From the NCBI GenBank assembly GCA_020882975.1, contig JAHRFD010000017.1, positions 1-64,000 on the forward strand: a DNA stretch of 64,000 nt. Reading direction: 5' to 3'. A program made the translations under genes and the position numbers. The notes beneath the pieces are model-generated. The model saw nothing but the letters and a program-made list of their open reading frames with translations, made no database searches and was not told where the DNA came from. This DNA is from Microcoleus sp. EPA2. Its GTDB lineage: Bacteria > Cyanobacteriota > Cyanobacteriia > Cyanobacteriales > Microcoleaceae. Below, one piece after another: positions 1 to 8,770 of this stretch (its first letter is position 1; each line of letters opens with the position of its first letter).

Positions 1-104
1 TTGAACAATGCTGGTCTTGGCTGAAAAGTCGAATTCGTAAACTCAAGAATCAGTTTGATTCTTTGCGAGATGCGATCGAGGTTGTCTTACATCTTGCGTC
101 CTAA
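1..104 (+). CDS. IS630-type transposase, C-terminal end (partial)
   Basis: An open frame enters the window and ends at TAA 102-104. Its last 33 residues contain CWSWLKSRIRK and a Leu/Arg-rich helix, resembling the last helix of DDE transposases of the IS630/Tc1 group, which follows the catalytic Glu. The rest lies outside the window, so an intact gene and a remnant cannot be told apart. Family assignment is from memory of the C-terminal pattern only. Confidence 0.5.
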   Translation, partial: EQCWSWLKSRIRKLKNQFDSLRDAIEVVLHLAS

Positions 105-173
105 CCGCCTTGGCGGTTGCTATATCTTATCCCCTCTAGGATTGGGCGGTTGAAACCGCTCCTCGACAAACAA

Positions 174-191
174 AACCCGCCGGGGCGGGTT
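174..191 (-). terminator. Hairpin terminator downstream of the ComFB gene
   Basis: Perfect 8-bp stem (AACCCGCC/GGCGGGTT) with a 2-nt loop. Read on the minus strand it is followed by TTGTTTG. It lies about 120 bp past the stop of the minus-strand gene ending at 314, so it could end that transcript. The T tract is short. Confidence 0.45.
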
Positions 192-313
192 AAGAAATAA
201 AGGGGATAATAAACCGAATTTAGTGTTAGCGAATTTTTTTGTATAAGAAAGCGAACAATTCTCTCTCTGTGTTCGCTCCCTGTTTCCTGTCTCCCCTAGC
301 TGAAGGAGACTGC

Positions 314-673
314 TCAACATCTGTTAGCCATTCTCGCGCCCACGCCCAAATTCCAACTTTGACTAGGAAGGCGGTGGTCTATTTTATGATAGCTGTGGAG
401 GACATCACTAATCCCTGTGTGAATTAAGTTTTCTATATGGATCAACTGTTCGGAAGAACACCGCACCTGGACGGTTTTATCTGACATCACATCTGAGGAT
501 GGGAGCGCAGTATAGGTATTGGGAACGCGACTGAGTACATAAGCAATTAAATCCTGTCTCAAGCCAGAAGGTGCAAAAGCTTCTTGGTAGGGATATCGGG
601 GATAAGAATCCAAGATATTTTCCACTTCCTCTGTGACTACGGCTAAGGTAAGATTGACAAGAGTTTTATTCAT
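314..673 (-). CDS. comFB: ComFB-family protein, probable cyclic-dinucleotide receptor
   Basis: 119-aa soluble protein. The N-terminal half matches the ComFB family pattern: an EEVENILDSYPRYP helix, a YQEAFAP segment, then DLIAYVLSRVPNTYT. In cyanobacteria ComFB-domain proteins (CdgR of Anabaena, the Synechocystis homologue) bind c-di-GMP and/or c-di-AMP and link second messengers to cell size or natural competence. This is family knowledge and not shown here. The C-terminal 50 residues are less conserved. The gene stands alone, with a transposase remnant downstream and a response regulator gene upstream on the same strand about 260 bp away, so it probably has its own promoter. ATG at 673. Confidence 0.8.
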   Translation of the reverse strand: MNKTLVNLTLAVVTEEVENILDSYPRYPYQEAFAPSGLRQDLIAYVLSRVPNTYTALPSSDVMSDKTVQVRCSSEQLIHIENLIHTGISDVLHSYHKIDHRLPSQSWNLGVGARMANRC

Positions 674-931
674 TTTCCCAGTTCCTAAACACTGATTAAC
701 TACTATGCAGCCAAAATTAAGCTTAAATATCCCTGTTATTTCTGAGTCCTCTAGGAGTTTACAAAAATTTATGTAGTAGCTATTAGCAATCGCTGAGTCT
801 TATAAGTAGGTTTGTAACTGCGATCGATATTCCATGGAAGACCTTGGATTAAACATTATCTGAGGAATGTGAGGAAATTATGAAGAAAATCATTTTGGTG
901 GTGCCATGATTCGGGATTTCCAGCCAAATAC

Positions 932-1306
932 TTACCACCGCAGAATTTCCGCCACTTGTTGTGCTAATTTCAAAGGGTCAAAAGGCTTAGCAATCACTCC
1001 GGCTACCCCCAAGTCAGCAAATTCGCTCAAATCGAGAGCCTGTACCTTTGCAGTTAGGAAAATTACCGGAATCATCCGAGTAGCGGCATTATTTTGCAAC
1101 AAACTAAACAAAGTCAGTCCGTCCATATCCGGCATCATCACATCGAGTAAAATAGCGTCAGGGAGTTGAGTTTCGGCCACAAGCAATCCTTCTTTGCCAT
1201 TGCGGGCAATCAGCACCGCCCAACCGCCTAAATGTTCTAAGCAGGCCTGAATGACGCTACAGAGATTTTTTTCATCATCAATAACTAGAATCTGCTTTGC
1301 TGACAT
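932..1306 (-). CDS. Single-domain response regulator (CheY-like)
   Basis: 124-aa receiver domain with no output domain. The acidic pair is in VIDDE (residues 9-11), the phospho-acceptor Asp is in LLDVMMPDMDG, the switch Thr in FLTAK and the Lys in AKPFDP. It starts 35 bp after the stop of the phytochrome kinase on the same strand, so the two are almost certainly co-transcribed and this is the likely phosphotransfer partner. Output would be by protein-protein contact. A close paralogue lies at 50175-50609. Confidence 0.9.
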   Translation of the reverse strand: MSAKQILVIDDEKNLCSVIQACLEHLGGWAVLIARNGKEGLLVAETQLPDAILLDVMMPDMDGLTLFSLLQNNAATRMIPVIFLTAKVQALDLSEFADLGVAGVIAKPFDPLKLAQQVAEILRW

Positions 1307-1341
1307 AAATTAAGACTCAAAATATTAAATATACCAGATTT

Positions 1342-4300
1342 TTATTCTCGCCCGCGTTCAAAGGAGGGTGCAGGGAGTGTGAAATAGAAACTGCTTCCTT
1401 CTCCCACTACACTTTCAGCCCAAATTCTGCCACCATGCTGTTGCACGATGCTGCGACAGATAGCCAAACCCAAACCAGTGCCTCCTTTTTGGCGAGAGTC
1501 AGAAGCATCCACCTGTTGAAACCGCCCAAAGATGTTCTCTAACTTATCAGCAGGAATACCCCGCCCTAAATCTTTGACTTCAAATAAAACCCGATCGCCC
1601 AAATCTTCAACGCTAAGAGTTACGGTACTCAGTGCTGGTGAAAATTTAATTGCATTGCTAAGTAAATTTACCAGCATCTGAACGATCCTATCTCGTTGGA
1701 CCAAAACTTGCGCTGAACTCGATAAAATCGACAAATTAATGTTACTTTCATCAGCTAAAGCTTGTACACTTTTCACAGACTCCTGTATCAAATCAGCAGC
1801 ATCATACCACTGCTTATCTAGGGTAACTTGACTGGAATCGAGCCTTTCTAAGTCGAGAATATCATTTACTAAACGCACTAAGCGCTCGGTATCATTTTTC
1901 GCAATTTCTAACATCTGTTGGGCCGTTTCCGGCTGATTTTTTAGGACTCCAGCCGCTAGCAAACCCAAGGAGCCACGAATGGAGGTAAGAGGGGTTCGGA
2001 GTTCGTGGCTGACGATGGAAATAAACTCATTTTTCATTTTGTCAATTTCCTGACTTTCGGTAATATCTATGGCAGTGCCGACGTAACCAATTAGTTGACC
2101 TTCCTCGGAAATAATAGGGGCTGTTTTAACTCGACAAAAGCGGATTGTGCCATCGGGGCGGATGTGACGGAACTGGCAGACAAATTCGCGATCGAGAGAT
2201 TGCGCCGCCGACCACAATGATAGAATGCGCTTGATGTCTTCTGGGTGTACACACTTCATCCAGCCGTCCCCTAAAGCTTCTGCCAAGGTGAAACCAAAAA
2301 TTGATTGACAGCGGGGATTAACATAGATAAATTTCCCTTCAGCATCAATTTTAAAAATGCCTACGGGAGAACTCTCGCTGAGAGAGCGAAATAAAGCTTC
2401 ACTTTGCCGGACGTCTGCTTGAGATTTTTCGAGTTCTAAAGTTCGTTCCCAAACTCGTATTTCTAACTCTTCGTTGAGTTGTTGGAGGGCGTTTTCTGCT
2501 TCTTTTCGTCCGCTAATATCGCGCTGGACAGCCACCCAATGGGTAAACCAACCAGTTTCGTCAGCAATGGGAACAATACTCAATTCTACCCAAAATTCTG
2601 TGCCATCTTTGTGATAGTTGATTAAGTCTACCCGCACTGGTTGCCAATTGCTCAAAGCTGTCCGAATGCGATCTAGAGTTGCCCGATCGGTTTTTTCTCC
2701 TTGCAAAACACGCGGACTTTTACCGAAGACTTCTTCTAAAGTATATCCACTCATCCGTGTAAAGGCTGGATTAACATAAAGAATCCGCGGGCCTGGTTCT
2801 TCAATGGGTTCAGCTTCGGTAATTAAAACAGCATCATTAGTGGTGGTGACAACGGATTCTAGTAGGCGCAATTGTAATTCTTTGGCTTTGCGATCGCTAA
2901 TTTCTATGACTGTCCCCACCATCCGCACCGCTTCGCCTTCTTCATTGTAAAAAAATTTGCCCCTGGCCTCAATCCAGTGAATGCTACCATCGGACCAAAG
3001 CACCCGGTATTCTTGAACATAGTCTTGGCGATCGGTTCGTGCCACAGCTATATTATTTCTGACATATACTATATCTTCGGGGTGAATGCACTCTGCCCAA
3101 TTTTTGCAACTGCCATCAAAAGTTCCGGGTGCTAATCCAAACAACTGTTCGTGTTCCCTAGACAAAGTAATATGATTCTTCTCCAAATCCCAGTCCCAAA
3201 AACCCATCTTCGTAGCCGACAAAGCTAGGGTTAATTGCTGATTTATTCTCCGCAACTCTATTCCGACAAGAGTCACTCTCAATTCTTGGGCGATCGCAAT
3301 TTCGCACTGCTTCCAAGGTAAAGATTTTAACCTCACAGTTTGTTGCCACAATTCAAAGGAATTGCGCGGAGACAAACTGCTAGTAGCAGACTCCGATTCT
3401 AGCGTTGAGTTCAGTTTCCCCGCCCAGTTGACATTTTGAATTACTTCAGGACGAAACCACAAAATATAATGCTTTTGCATCTGAGATATCGCCATCACCA
3501 ACAAACCACTAGCAAGTTCTTTAAATTTTTCTGATTTGGGATAGGTTTTTGGCAAGGAATTTGTATAAAAAATATCATTATTTAATTTAGTTTCTACCCA
3601 AGCAATTAACTCTTGAATATCTGGCAATTTCGGGGTTTGGCCGATGGGTGTTAAATTTTCCTTGGCACATACAACAGCACCGCTAGCACCAACTAATTCT
3701 AGCAACCGTTCTTTATGTTGGAGTAAACCTTCAGCAAAACGATTTTCGTGAGAAATATCTTCTGTAAATTCTGCAAAAATTGATTTTAAATAGGCTTCAT
3801 ATTCCCGGTCTTCACTATCTTTTTTTACGCTGAGTTCTAAGGCAATAATTTTGGCAAGCTGTTCGCAAGCATTGCGTACTTCATAGCTGACATATTTGGG
3901 TTCTCGGTGGTGACAAGCGATTAATCCCCACAGCTTTTTATCTTTGATTATACTCATCGTCAAGCTAGCAGCAACACCCATATTTTTGAGATATTCAATG
4001 TGGCAAGGCGACACGCTTCGTAAACTACTCAAACTCAAATCTAGGGGCTGATGATTCAAGGGATTATCGGCAGGAATTATTTCTACAGGTTGAGAGTAGA
4101 TATCAGGAATAAACCGAATTAAATTATGGGTGGCGAGGTGTCTTGCTAGCTGAGGAATATCCGTATCTGGATAGTACAATCCCAATAAAGGGTGCAAACT
4201 GTCTAGTTTGTCTTCGGCCACAACTTCCCCAGCATCTACCGTATCAAACTGATAGATTATTACTCGGTCAAATCCGATAATTTTTCTTGTTTCTTGGACA

Positions 4301-4761
4301 ACTGTCTGATATAAATTTTTTATATCTCGTGCATTCTGAATTTTGGTTAAGGTTTTTTTAATTAAAGTAAAAAAGTTAAAAAAGTTTTTATACTCCGTGG
4401 ACAATCTAGGTTCCAACTCAACAACTAAACAATTATTGGTGCGGTAATATTTACCATTAAATACTTGTTTCGTGGTGAGATATTTGAGGTGTAAAGTAAT
4501 ATTAACTGTCGTGTTTGATTTTTCGGAAAAAACGGCGATCAGAGAATCTTTTTTTTGATTTACTACAAATTCATCAAGATATTTACCTAGGATTGCATGG
4601 GGGTCTAAATTCAGGAATTCCCCTATATTATTGCTAACTTGTACTATTTTCAAAAGGGGTTCTTCTAATACAAAAAGAATGCCATGAGATTGAATGTAGC
4701 CAGGGCTGTGAATTGGTGGGTATTCGATATTATAAATACCTAGGTCTGGGGGAAGTATCAT
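1342..4761 (-). CDS. Phytochrome-type sensor histidine kinase (PAS-GAF-PHY, three PAS, HisKA-HATPase)
   Basis: 1139 aa. PAS2 about 15-120 (SPGYIQSHG), GAF about 135-305, PHY about 320-500, PAS domains at about 510-625, 630-745 and 785-900, HisKA 908-975 with phospho-acceptor His919 (SHELRTP), then HATPase with GTGLGLAI. The GAF holds the DIP motif (Asp201) and Cys253-His254 where Cph1 attaches phycocyanobilin; PHY has the tongue motif PRNSF (465-469) and a WFRPE motif. There is no N-terminal biliverdin Cys, so a Cph1-class red/far-red photoreceptor binding phycocyanobilin is expected. The insertion of three PAS domains between PHY and kinase is longer than in Cph1. Operon with the response regulator downstream. 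Confidence 0.93.
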   Translation of the reverse strand: MILPPDLGIYNIEYPPIHSPGYIQSHGILFVLEEPLLKIVQVSNNIGEFLNLDPHAILGKYLDEFVVNQKKDSLIAVFSEKSNTTVNITLHLKYLTTKQVFNGKYYRTNNCLVVELEPRLSTEYKNFFNFFTLIKKTLTKIQNARDIKNLYQTVVQETRKIIGFDRVIIYQFDTVDAGEVVAEDKLDSLHPLLGLYYPDTDIPQLARHLATHNLIRFIPDIYSQPVEIIPADNPLNHQPLDLSLSSLRSVSPCHIEYLKNMGVAASLTMSIIKDKKLWGLIACHHREPKYVSYEVRNACEQLAKIIALELSVKKDSEDREYEAYLKSIFAEFTEDISHENRFAEGLLQHKERLLELVGASGAVVCAKENLTPIGQTPKLPDIQELIAWVETKLNNDIFYTNSLPKTYPKSEKFKELASGLLVMAISQMQKHYILWFRPEVIQNVNWAGKLNSTLESESATSSLSPRNSFELWQQTVRLKSLPWKQCEIAIAQELRVTLVGIELRRINQQLTLALSATKMGFWDWDLEKNHITLSREHEQLFGLAPGTFDGSCKNWAECIHPEDIVYVRNNIAVARTDRQDYVQEYRVLWSDGSIHWIEARGKFFYNEEGEAVRMVGTVIEISDRKAKELQLRLLESVVTTTNDAVLITEAEPIEEPGPRILYVNPAFTRMSGYTLEEVFGKSPRVLQGEKTDRATLDRIRTALSNWQPVRVDLINYHKDGTEFWVELSIVPIADETGWFTHWVAVQRDISGRKEAENALQQLNEELEIRVWERTLELEKSQADVRQSEALFRSLSESSPVGIFKIDAEGKFIYVNPRCQSIFGFTLAEALGDGWMKCVHPEDIKRILSLWSAAQSLDREFVCQFRHIRPDGTIRFCRVKTAPIISEEGQLIGYVGTAIDITESQEIDKMKNEFISIVSHELRTPLTSIRGSLGLLAAGVLKNQPETAQQMLEIAKNDTERLVRLVNDILDLERLDSSQVTLDKQWYDAADLIQESVKSVQALADESNINLSILSSSAQVLVQRDRIVQMLVNLLSNAIKFSPALSTVTLSVEDLGDRVLFEVKDLGRGIPADKLENIFGRFQQVDASDSRQKGGTGLGLAICRSIVQQHGGRIWAESVVGEGSSFYFTLPAPSFERGRE

Positions 4762-4770
4762 TGTTTTATA

Positions 4771-4811
4771 TGGGTAATGGGTAATGGGTAATCGGCAATC
4801 GGTAATGGGTC
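4771..4811. repeat. Heptameric short tandem repeat, unit GGGTAAT
   Basis: Several imperfect copies of a 7-bp unit (GGGTAAT, with GGCAATC variants) directly upstream of the phytochrome gene. This is the STRR class common in filamentous cyanobacteria; copies of other heptamers occur elsewhere in the window. Confidence 0.7.
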
Positions 4812-4864
4812 ATAAATAATCGTCGGTAGCTAAGTAGCTATCGGGATCATCCCGATTTTGTAAT

Positions 4865-4950
4865 GGCTCTAGCATGACCGCAGACAATTTATTCGCGATC
4901 GCCAGAGATTTACAGCGGTCATGCTAGAGCATCGTAGGAATATATTTGCC
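4865..4950 (+). repeat. Dispersed palindromic element, copy 1
   Basis: Long interrupted palindrome: GCTCTAGCATGACCGC at the left and GCGGTCATGCTAGAGC at the right, around a HIP1-containing core, followed by a 20-bp AT-rich tail. A closely matching copy lies inverted at 46248-46332, including the tail. It could form a stem of about 16 bp and may also act as a terminator-like structure. Confidence 0.8.
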
Positions 4951-5020
4951 AAACTTAGATCTACCCTAGCTCTCAAATTACCCATCCTTGAATTACCTTT
5001 TACTTATTACCTTTCGACTT

Positions 5021-5070
5021 CGCGGTTCCCTGCCCTTCGGCTAGGCTCAGGAACCGCGTAGCCGAAGGGC
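5021..5070. repeat. Interlocked double inverted repeat (pseudoknot topology)
   Basis: Stem a CGCGGTTCC (5021-5029) pairs with 5050-5058. Stem b GCCCTTCGGCT (5032-5042) pairs with 5060-5070. The order a-b-a'-b' is that of an H-type pseudoknot. It lies between the phytochrome start and the end of the next regulator gene. A related structure lies at 14935-14984. Confidence 0.7.
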
Positions 5071-5149
5071 ATGGCGATGCCTATTACGGAGGGGCCCGGC
5101 GTACCTCATATTACTGAGGAAGGCTATATTTTCACCTAGTTAGCGATGG

Positions 5150-7072
5150 TTAACGTTGGGTGAGGGCCAGCTTGTATCTGAGTTGAATCCGCTCTAGACG
5201 ATTGAGAATACGAGCAATTAATTCTGGTTCTACGATTGGCTTGTTCACGTAATCGTCAGCACCTGCGACAAACATTTGGCTGACTATTTCTGACTCCGAA
5301 TGAGCGGTTAAAAATAGCACGGGGAGTTTGCTCCAGCGCAAGTCGTTGCGTACTGCCAAACACAGTTCGATACCGTTGTAACCGGGCATCTCTACATCTA
5401 AAATTAGCAAATCGGGACAAGTCGTCTCTAGTACCTCCCAGAAATCTTTCGGTTCGTCTAACGTGGTTAGTTGGAATCCCCAAGGTTGGAGAATAATTTT
5501 GATGGCTGCTAGTAGATGTATGTCGTCATCTACAACCATCACCTTAGCTTCTGCTGGGGTAGTCTGGTCAAGAATCCGATCGACTGCTTTGAGTATATCT
5601 GCTGGAGGCATCGATTTGTGTAAAAAGCCCGCAGCTCCCAAACGAGCGACTTCTACCCGATCGCTCAATTGGTTGTAGTCGCTAAAAACAACTACGGGAA
5701 TTTCTGGTTTGTGACGGAGGAGTTCGGCTAGGAGAGGACGTCCGTTTTCCTGGCTTCTGGAAAAGTTTAAATCCACCAAAATCGCGTCTGGTGGCTGATT
5801 GGCGATCGCCATTTTGGCTGCTTCCCCAGAAAGTGCTACTTCTATGTCAAATTCCCAAGCTGATGCTTCTATTTTGAGGCGATCGCTCTGGGAAGTATCA
5901 TCATCCACGATCAGCAATTGACGATAGCTCGAAACCCGATCGACAGGAGCATTCTCAGGTGCTGTTGCTGGCAAATCGAAGATACGTTGTAGCAAATTAA
6001 CTAAGGTATCTATCTGCTGTTTAGCCCCTGGTTGAAAGATGTTTTCCGTCTTAAATAAATCTTCGAGTTTGCGCGCTATTTCCGAACCTTTTGGCATCCC
6101 TAAAGTCCCTAAAGAACCAACTAATTTATGTGCTTGAGACTGAGCTTGTTGTCGTATTTCGTTGTCCAAAGTTCCGGCATTTAAATTCGCGATTACCTGC
6201 TCAAATATCTCCATTTTTTCTGTAAAATTTGCTTGGAAATTTGCCCTAATTTCTGCAATCACAGCCCAGACTTTTGCTTGATGGGAGTTGATGTTAACTT
6301 CATCGATGGGCGTGGTGGCTGGGCCAGATAAAACTGCTTGACTTTTGGGATTTTCTGTGATTTGTGAATCTACTTTTGGGAAATCGACATTCTCCGGGAG
6401 ACTTTTGAGGCGGTAGCCCAACCCGTACACTGTTTCCACTAAATCCACCATCATCCCGGCTGCTTTCAACTTTTGTCGCAAGCCCTTGATGTGAGCGGTA
6501 ACAGCTTCTTCTTGGGGAAACTCTCCAGGGCACCAAATGCGATCGAGTATGGCACTGCGGCTGAATATGCGCCGCGGATTTCTGAGAAAAAGTTCGAGTA
6601 AATTGTACTCTTTTGGAGTCAAGTGTAGCACTTTTTCTCCATAAGTTACTTCCGCAGTATCCAGATTAACTTGCAATTTTTCCCAAGTCAAATTTTGACT
6701 CAACAAGTTGGCTTTTCCGCGACGCAAAAGAGCCCGAATTCGAGCTAGCAATTCCGGTACATTGAAGGGTTTGACTACATAATCATCTGCACCAGCTTCT
6801 AAACCTTGGACTCGATCCCGACTACTGTCTAAAGCTGTCAGCAATAAAATCGGGATTTGGTAGCCACAGGATCGTAATTCTCGACACACACTAATTCCAT
6901 CGAGTTTCGGAATCATTACATCTAACAGAATTAGGTCGTAATCGTAGATTTGCGCCAACTGCAAGGCTGTTTCGCCGTCTGCTGCGGTGTTGCAAGTATA
7001 ATTGTGAGCCTCCAGGGAGCGTGTCAGTAAATTGACAGTTATTTTGTCATCGTCTACTATTAGAATTTTCAT
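5150..7072 (-). CDS. Multidomain response regulator (REC - OmpR-type wHTH - HPt - REC - REC)
   Basis: 640 aa. REC1 1-118 with Asp51; OmpR/PhoB winged helix about 128-224 (recognition region EEAVTAHIKGLRQKLK, wing VYGLGYRLK); HPt about 265-360 with His315 (AHKLVGSLG); REC2 385-502 with Asp434; REC3 510-635 with Asp559. It combines a DNA-binding regulator with a phosphorelay shuttle and two extra receivers, an architecture seen in filamentous cyanobacteria. REC2 has an unusual ILVDLNFSRSQENG acceptor loop with an insertion. It is a separate transcription unit upstream of the phytochrome operon on the same strand, with repeats between. Target genes are unknown. Confidence 0.9.
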   Translation of the reverse strand: MKILIVDDDKITVNLLTRSLEAHNYTCNTAADGETALQLAQIYDYDLILLDVMIPKLDGISVCRELRSCGYQIPILLLTALDSSRDRVQGLEAGADDYVVKPFNVPELLARIRALLRRGKANLLSQNLTWEKLQVNLDTAEVTYGEKVLHLTPKEYNLLELFLRNPRRIFSRSAILDRIWCPGEFPQEEAVTAHIKGLRQKLKAAGMMVDLVETVYGLGYRLKSLPENVDFPKVDSQITENPKSQAVLSGPATTPIDEVNINSHQAKVWAVIAEIRANFQANFTEKMEIFEQVIANLNAGTLDNEIRQQAQSQAHKLVGSLGTLGMPKGSEIARKLEDLFKTENIFQPGAKQQIDTLVNLLQRIFDLPATAPENAPVDRVSSYRQLLIVDDDTSQSDRLKIEASAWEFDIEVALSGEAAKMAIANQPPDAILVDLNFSRSQENGRPLLAELLRHKPEIPVVVFSDYNQLSDRVEVARLGAAGFLHKSMPPADILKAVDRILDQTTPAEAKVMVVDDDIHLLAAIKIILQPWGFQLTTLDEPKDFWEVLETTCPDLLILDVEMPGYNGIELCLAVRNDLRWSKLPVLFLTAHSESEIVSQMFVAGADDYVNKPIVEPELIARILNRLERIQLRYKLALTQR

Positions 7073-7235
7073 AAATTTAAACTTCTCAATCAGGGTAGGT
7101 TTGTGTTTTTGATGAGATTATTTTTCGCTATTTAAATACCTTCTCTTTTGTGGAAAAATCTGATATTAAATTCTTACATTCACATCAAATAACAGGTAAA
7201 TATCATCCAATCAGGCTAAAATATTTAGCTCGCTG

Positions 7236-8516
7236 TCAGGGCTTTTTGTGTTTCAGTGCTTGTTGAATCTTTTGAATCAGATATTGCGATGAGTCTTGCT
7301 GCTTAACAATGTGTTCTAACTGAGAAACTGCTACTTCTGCCTGCTGTATTTCTTGAATTAGAGAAGTAGATGTTTCATTTTCATGCAAAGGTATTTTATT
7401 TTTAGATTCAGAATTTTCATTTTTTTCTGATATGAATTCCTCCAGTTCTAACAGAGCCATTTCCGCACGCTCAATTTTTTCGGTAACTGATTTAGCTACA
7501 TTAGCACCAGCTCTGGCCGCCTCTGTTAGTGCTTGAACGCGCAGTTTAAATCTGCTTCCTATTTGCTCCATTTGCGTCCCCAATTCAAAAGTTTTACTGG
7601 CAAGTCTCGCAATCTCCATACTCACTTGACTCAAACCATTAGGTTGATTTCCCATTTGATTTGTGACTACGGCAACCTGTACTGCTAAATGCCTCACTTG
7701 TTCGATCGCTTCCCCAATAGTTCTAGAAGTGCGATTAACCGTTTCCAAATCATTAGCTATTGCTTTACCAACCCCTAAAATTTTATCTGTATTGTTGCAA
7801 ATAGCATTAGCGCCCTGAAAGGTAGCCTGAAATGCCACACGACCTTCTGCCGAAATCAACTTGGCAATCTTCAAAAATTGCTGATTTTGTTGAGAAATTT
7901 CTTGAGCTTGTTTGACCAGTGCAGCTTGCTGGGGGGTGGGAAGATGATGAGATTTTTCTGCTTGACGCTGCCTGGATTCTAACAGTTTACTGTATTCTTG
8001 AACTTTTGCCTGTTCTTGTTGAATTTTGGCGACATATTTTTGTCTTTCTAAGCGATATTTTTGAATTGTTTTGTTAGCTTGTGTTAAAAGATTAGACTGA
8101 GCCATTAGCAAAGTATGGACATCCAGAATGCGGAGATTGCGGTTTTCCATTTCCACAATAATGGGTTCGTATACCAGGTCTTTTTGTCTATTAAGAACTG
8201 CTTGTACTGCATCGTCTATTTTCCACTTTTCCGACAGCAACAAAGGCGGAATTCTCAAAAAATCTAACAGGAATCTAATCGGGCGCTCGCCATACAGTGT
8301 TACGCGATCGGGAATATTCATTTGCTCTTGAAACTTGACACGAGAAATCATGCCCAATACCTGAGAGTTATGAGTAATAATAACTCCCGGCAGTTCCGGT
8401 TCTTGCCCAAACTTTTGAGCCACGACTTGTCCCAGAGTTGTAGAACTCACCTGGAACTGGTGAGACGGCAGATGTCCGATTGTGGAATCGGGGGTGAGGT
8501 GACTTAGATTGCTCAT
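7236..8516 (-). CDS. CBS-like / coiled-coil signalling protein of unknown function
   Basis: 426 aa, no signal peptide or membrane segment. Residues 10-145 look like a degenerate CBS pair (TTLGQVVAQKF, LPGVIITHNSQVLGMISR, then EPIIVEM and LRILDVHTLL). Residues 150-200 are a Gln/Lys-rich coiled coil. Residues 200-345 are Ala/Val-rich helix with periodicity like the signalling region of methyl-accepting chemotaxis proteins or cyanobacterial kinases (AIANDLETVNRTSRTIGEAIEQV), but without the conserved chemoreceptor tip. The C-terminus is another charged coiled coil. It sits between two phosphorelay proteins, suggesting a scaffold or sensor role (inference). Confidence 0.6.
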   Translation of the reverse strand: MSNLSHLTPDSTIGHLPSHQFQVSSTTLGQVVAQKFGQEPELPGVIITHNSQVLGMISRVKFQEQMNIPDRVTLYGERPIRFLLDFLRIPPLLLSEKWKIDDAVQAVLNRQKDLVYEPIIVEMENRNLRILDVHTLLMAQSNLLTQANKTIQKYRLERQKYVAKIQQEQAKVQEYSKLLESRQRQAEKSHHLPTPQQAALVKQAQEISQQNQQFLKIAKLISAEGRVAFQATFQGANAICNNTDKILGVGKAIANDLETVNRTSRTIGEAIEQVRHLAVQVAVVTNQMGNQPNGLSQVSMEIARLASKTFELGTQMEQIGSRFKLRVQALTEAARAGANVAKSVTEKIERAEMALLELEEFISEKNENSESKNKIPLHENETSTSLIQEIQQAEVAVSQLEHIVKQQDSSQYLIQKIQQALKHKKP

Positions 8517-8770
8517 TTACCCTGTAGTGTCAATAAGTAGAAGTTAACAACTTATATATTTACATTATACTAAAATAAGATTGTTTATCCTTCCCCACCA
8601 GATAAGCTTTTTATCTTGAGGAAAATTTTGAAGCTCAAGCCTAAAATTCCCTGACTACTACTTGCGTCTGAAGTTTTTGGAAGTGGTAGTGGCTGCTGCA
8701 ACTGAGGTTACATCTCCAAAACACAGTTTTTCATGTTTGATTATTTAAAGCAACCGGGAAAATACCTAGA

